Assembly (NCBI GenBank): GCA_016720145.1
Contig: JADJXV010000006.1
Coordinates: forward strand, 62,001-126,000
Length of the DNA: 64,000 nucleotides
Origin: Ignavibacteria bacterium
GTDB lineage: Bacteria; Bacteroidota; Ignavibacteria; Kapaibacteriales; UBA961
Direction: 5' to 3'
Made by a program: the position numbers and the translations under genes. This document shows, piece by piece, positions 63,333 through 64,000 of this stretch. The notes below the pieces were generated by a model. It worked only from the letters and a program-made list of their open reading frames with translations, was not told where the DNA came from and made no database searches. Every line of letters starts with the position of its first letter. Position 1 is the first letter of the stretch.

Positions 63333-64000
63333 TTGCTATCATTGCATCGATTGTAGCCGGATAATAATACGAGCCGCTCGTTCCTTGATGGCTCTGCGTG
63401 ATACCGCCTCCAACACATTCAGTGATTCCATCTTTATAGGACGTAATATTATCACATCGGTTTGTGCCTAACAGTTCAAACGTACCACCGAGATACAAAG
63501 TAGTATCTATTCGTGCAAATTGCGAGAGTCCTGGAGTAGTTGTGAATACTCTCGTTATTCCGGTATATGGTCCATACCCTGCTCCACCTAATATTCCCGT
63601 TCCCACATTTTCCCACGCTTTACCTGTCCAGTACCCTATACTATTCAATCGTTTATCGCCTGCATATTCAAAATCGCCGATTACCAAGAGCTTGTTGTTA
63701 TCATTAAATACATTTGTATAATCTGACCATTTACAAATCGGTGCTTGTGTTTTTGCATCTCCGAGCGGATACCAGGTGAATGTCGATTGATCATACCGTG
63801 CTATATTATTCACATTTTGACTTCCGGCTGTAGCAAATAATCCTGCCACAAACATTTGATTATCCGTTACGAGATGTGCATAGAGTTTCGTAGAGTTATC
63901 ATCATCATTGATACCACTTCCCAAGCCATTCCATCGGCCGGTCGTATGATCCCATTTTGCAACTTTATTGGCAACATATCCTTGTATCGATGAAAAATAT
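63238..64000 (-). CDS. N-terminal part of kelch-like T9SS protein, partial at window end and frameshifted
   Basis: The frame is open to the last base of the window, encoding GYVANKVAKWDHTTGRWNGL upstream of the first internal start, so the true N-terminus lies outside. Repeats such as MFVAGLFATAGSQNVNNIAR and LYVGGNFTKAGSVQC are of the same type as in the downstream part. After SVQC the frame goes out of sense: an apparent loss of two bases near 63276-63279 (a CCGC run) separates it from AESIARWNGTQW in the next frame. The strand is leftward. Confidence 0.78.
   Translation of the reverse strand, partial: YFSSIQGYVANKVAKWDHTTGRWNGLGSGINDDDNSTKLYAHLVTDNQMFVAGLFATAGSQNVNNIARYDQSTFTWYPLGDAKTQAPICKWSDYTNVFNDNNKLLVIGDFEYAGDKRLNSIGYWTGKAWENVGTGILGGAGYGPYTGITRVFTTTPGLSQFARIDTTLYLGGTFELLGTNRCDNITSYKDGITECVGGGITQSHQGTSGSYYYPATIDAMIAIGNSLYVGGNFTKAGSVQCGIDCKMEWYSMV

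Overview
The window reads as chromosome from a member of the Bacteroidota/Chlorobiota (FCB) lineage, possibly Ignavibacteria- or Kapabacteria-like. That placement is inferred. The main reasons are at least five proteins ending in type IX secretion (T9SS) sorting domains, a CarboxypepD-type TonB-dependent receptor paired with a T9SS substrate, and typical families of the group (DUF2851, DUF547, DUF3667, SDR-type threonine dehydrogenase). No rRNA, tRNA, CRISPR array, insertion sequence or integrase was recognised.

Left part (1-37.9 kb), mostly housekeeping and envelope genes. A leftward cluster carries a methyltransferase, a GT2 glycosyltransferase, radA, an ECF sigma factor and a probable anti-sigma-like membrane protein, and ends at a terminator. 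A rightward pair follows: a TonB-dependent receptor and a 1330-residue secreted beta-helix protein with an internal duplication. Next come an AlbA_2 protein, pheT, a DUF547 protein, a flavoprotein plus a membrane ferredoxin, and a GT-C transferase. A leftward block (21.3-33.1 kb) holds folD, an O-antigen polymerase-like protein, a YyaL-type protein, threonine dehydrogenase, four glycosyltransferase-like genes (one frameshifted), DUF2851, pyrF and an M48 peptidase. Two rightward genes close this part: a PDZ/7TM/GAF/SpoIIE phosphatase and an exported TldD-like protein.

Middle part (about 38.0-49.85 kb), accessory. All genes point right and most are small, unrelated single genes: a broken lipoprotein, L,D-transpeptidase, ankyrin protein, membrane proteins, a YhcG/DUF1016 nuclease, Fic, a beta-propeller sensor, GNAT, two orphan families, a TolB-like protein and a mini-kinase. 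The gaps between them are filled with recurring imperfect repeats, called families A to D here. This resembles a cassette array, possibly an integron-like cluster of attC-type sites without an integrase, and is the most notable structure in the window. Family D has two copies with identically spaced interleaved complementary segments. Family C has four copies of a hairpin whose arms co-vary.

Right part (49.98-64 kb), cell surface. It holds a DUF1361 membrane protein, a cytochrome/copper-monooxygenase-like T9SS protein, and a convergent leftward operon. That operon has a kelch-like T9SS protein (running off the window), two tandem vWA-WD40-T9SS paralogues and a double-OmpA-domain outer-membrane protein. 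Eight apparent single or double base indels were found, nearly all in short homopolymers or dinucleotide runs and mostly right of 48 kb. They split six loci and may be real decay or residual assembly error.
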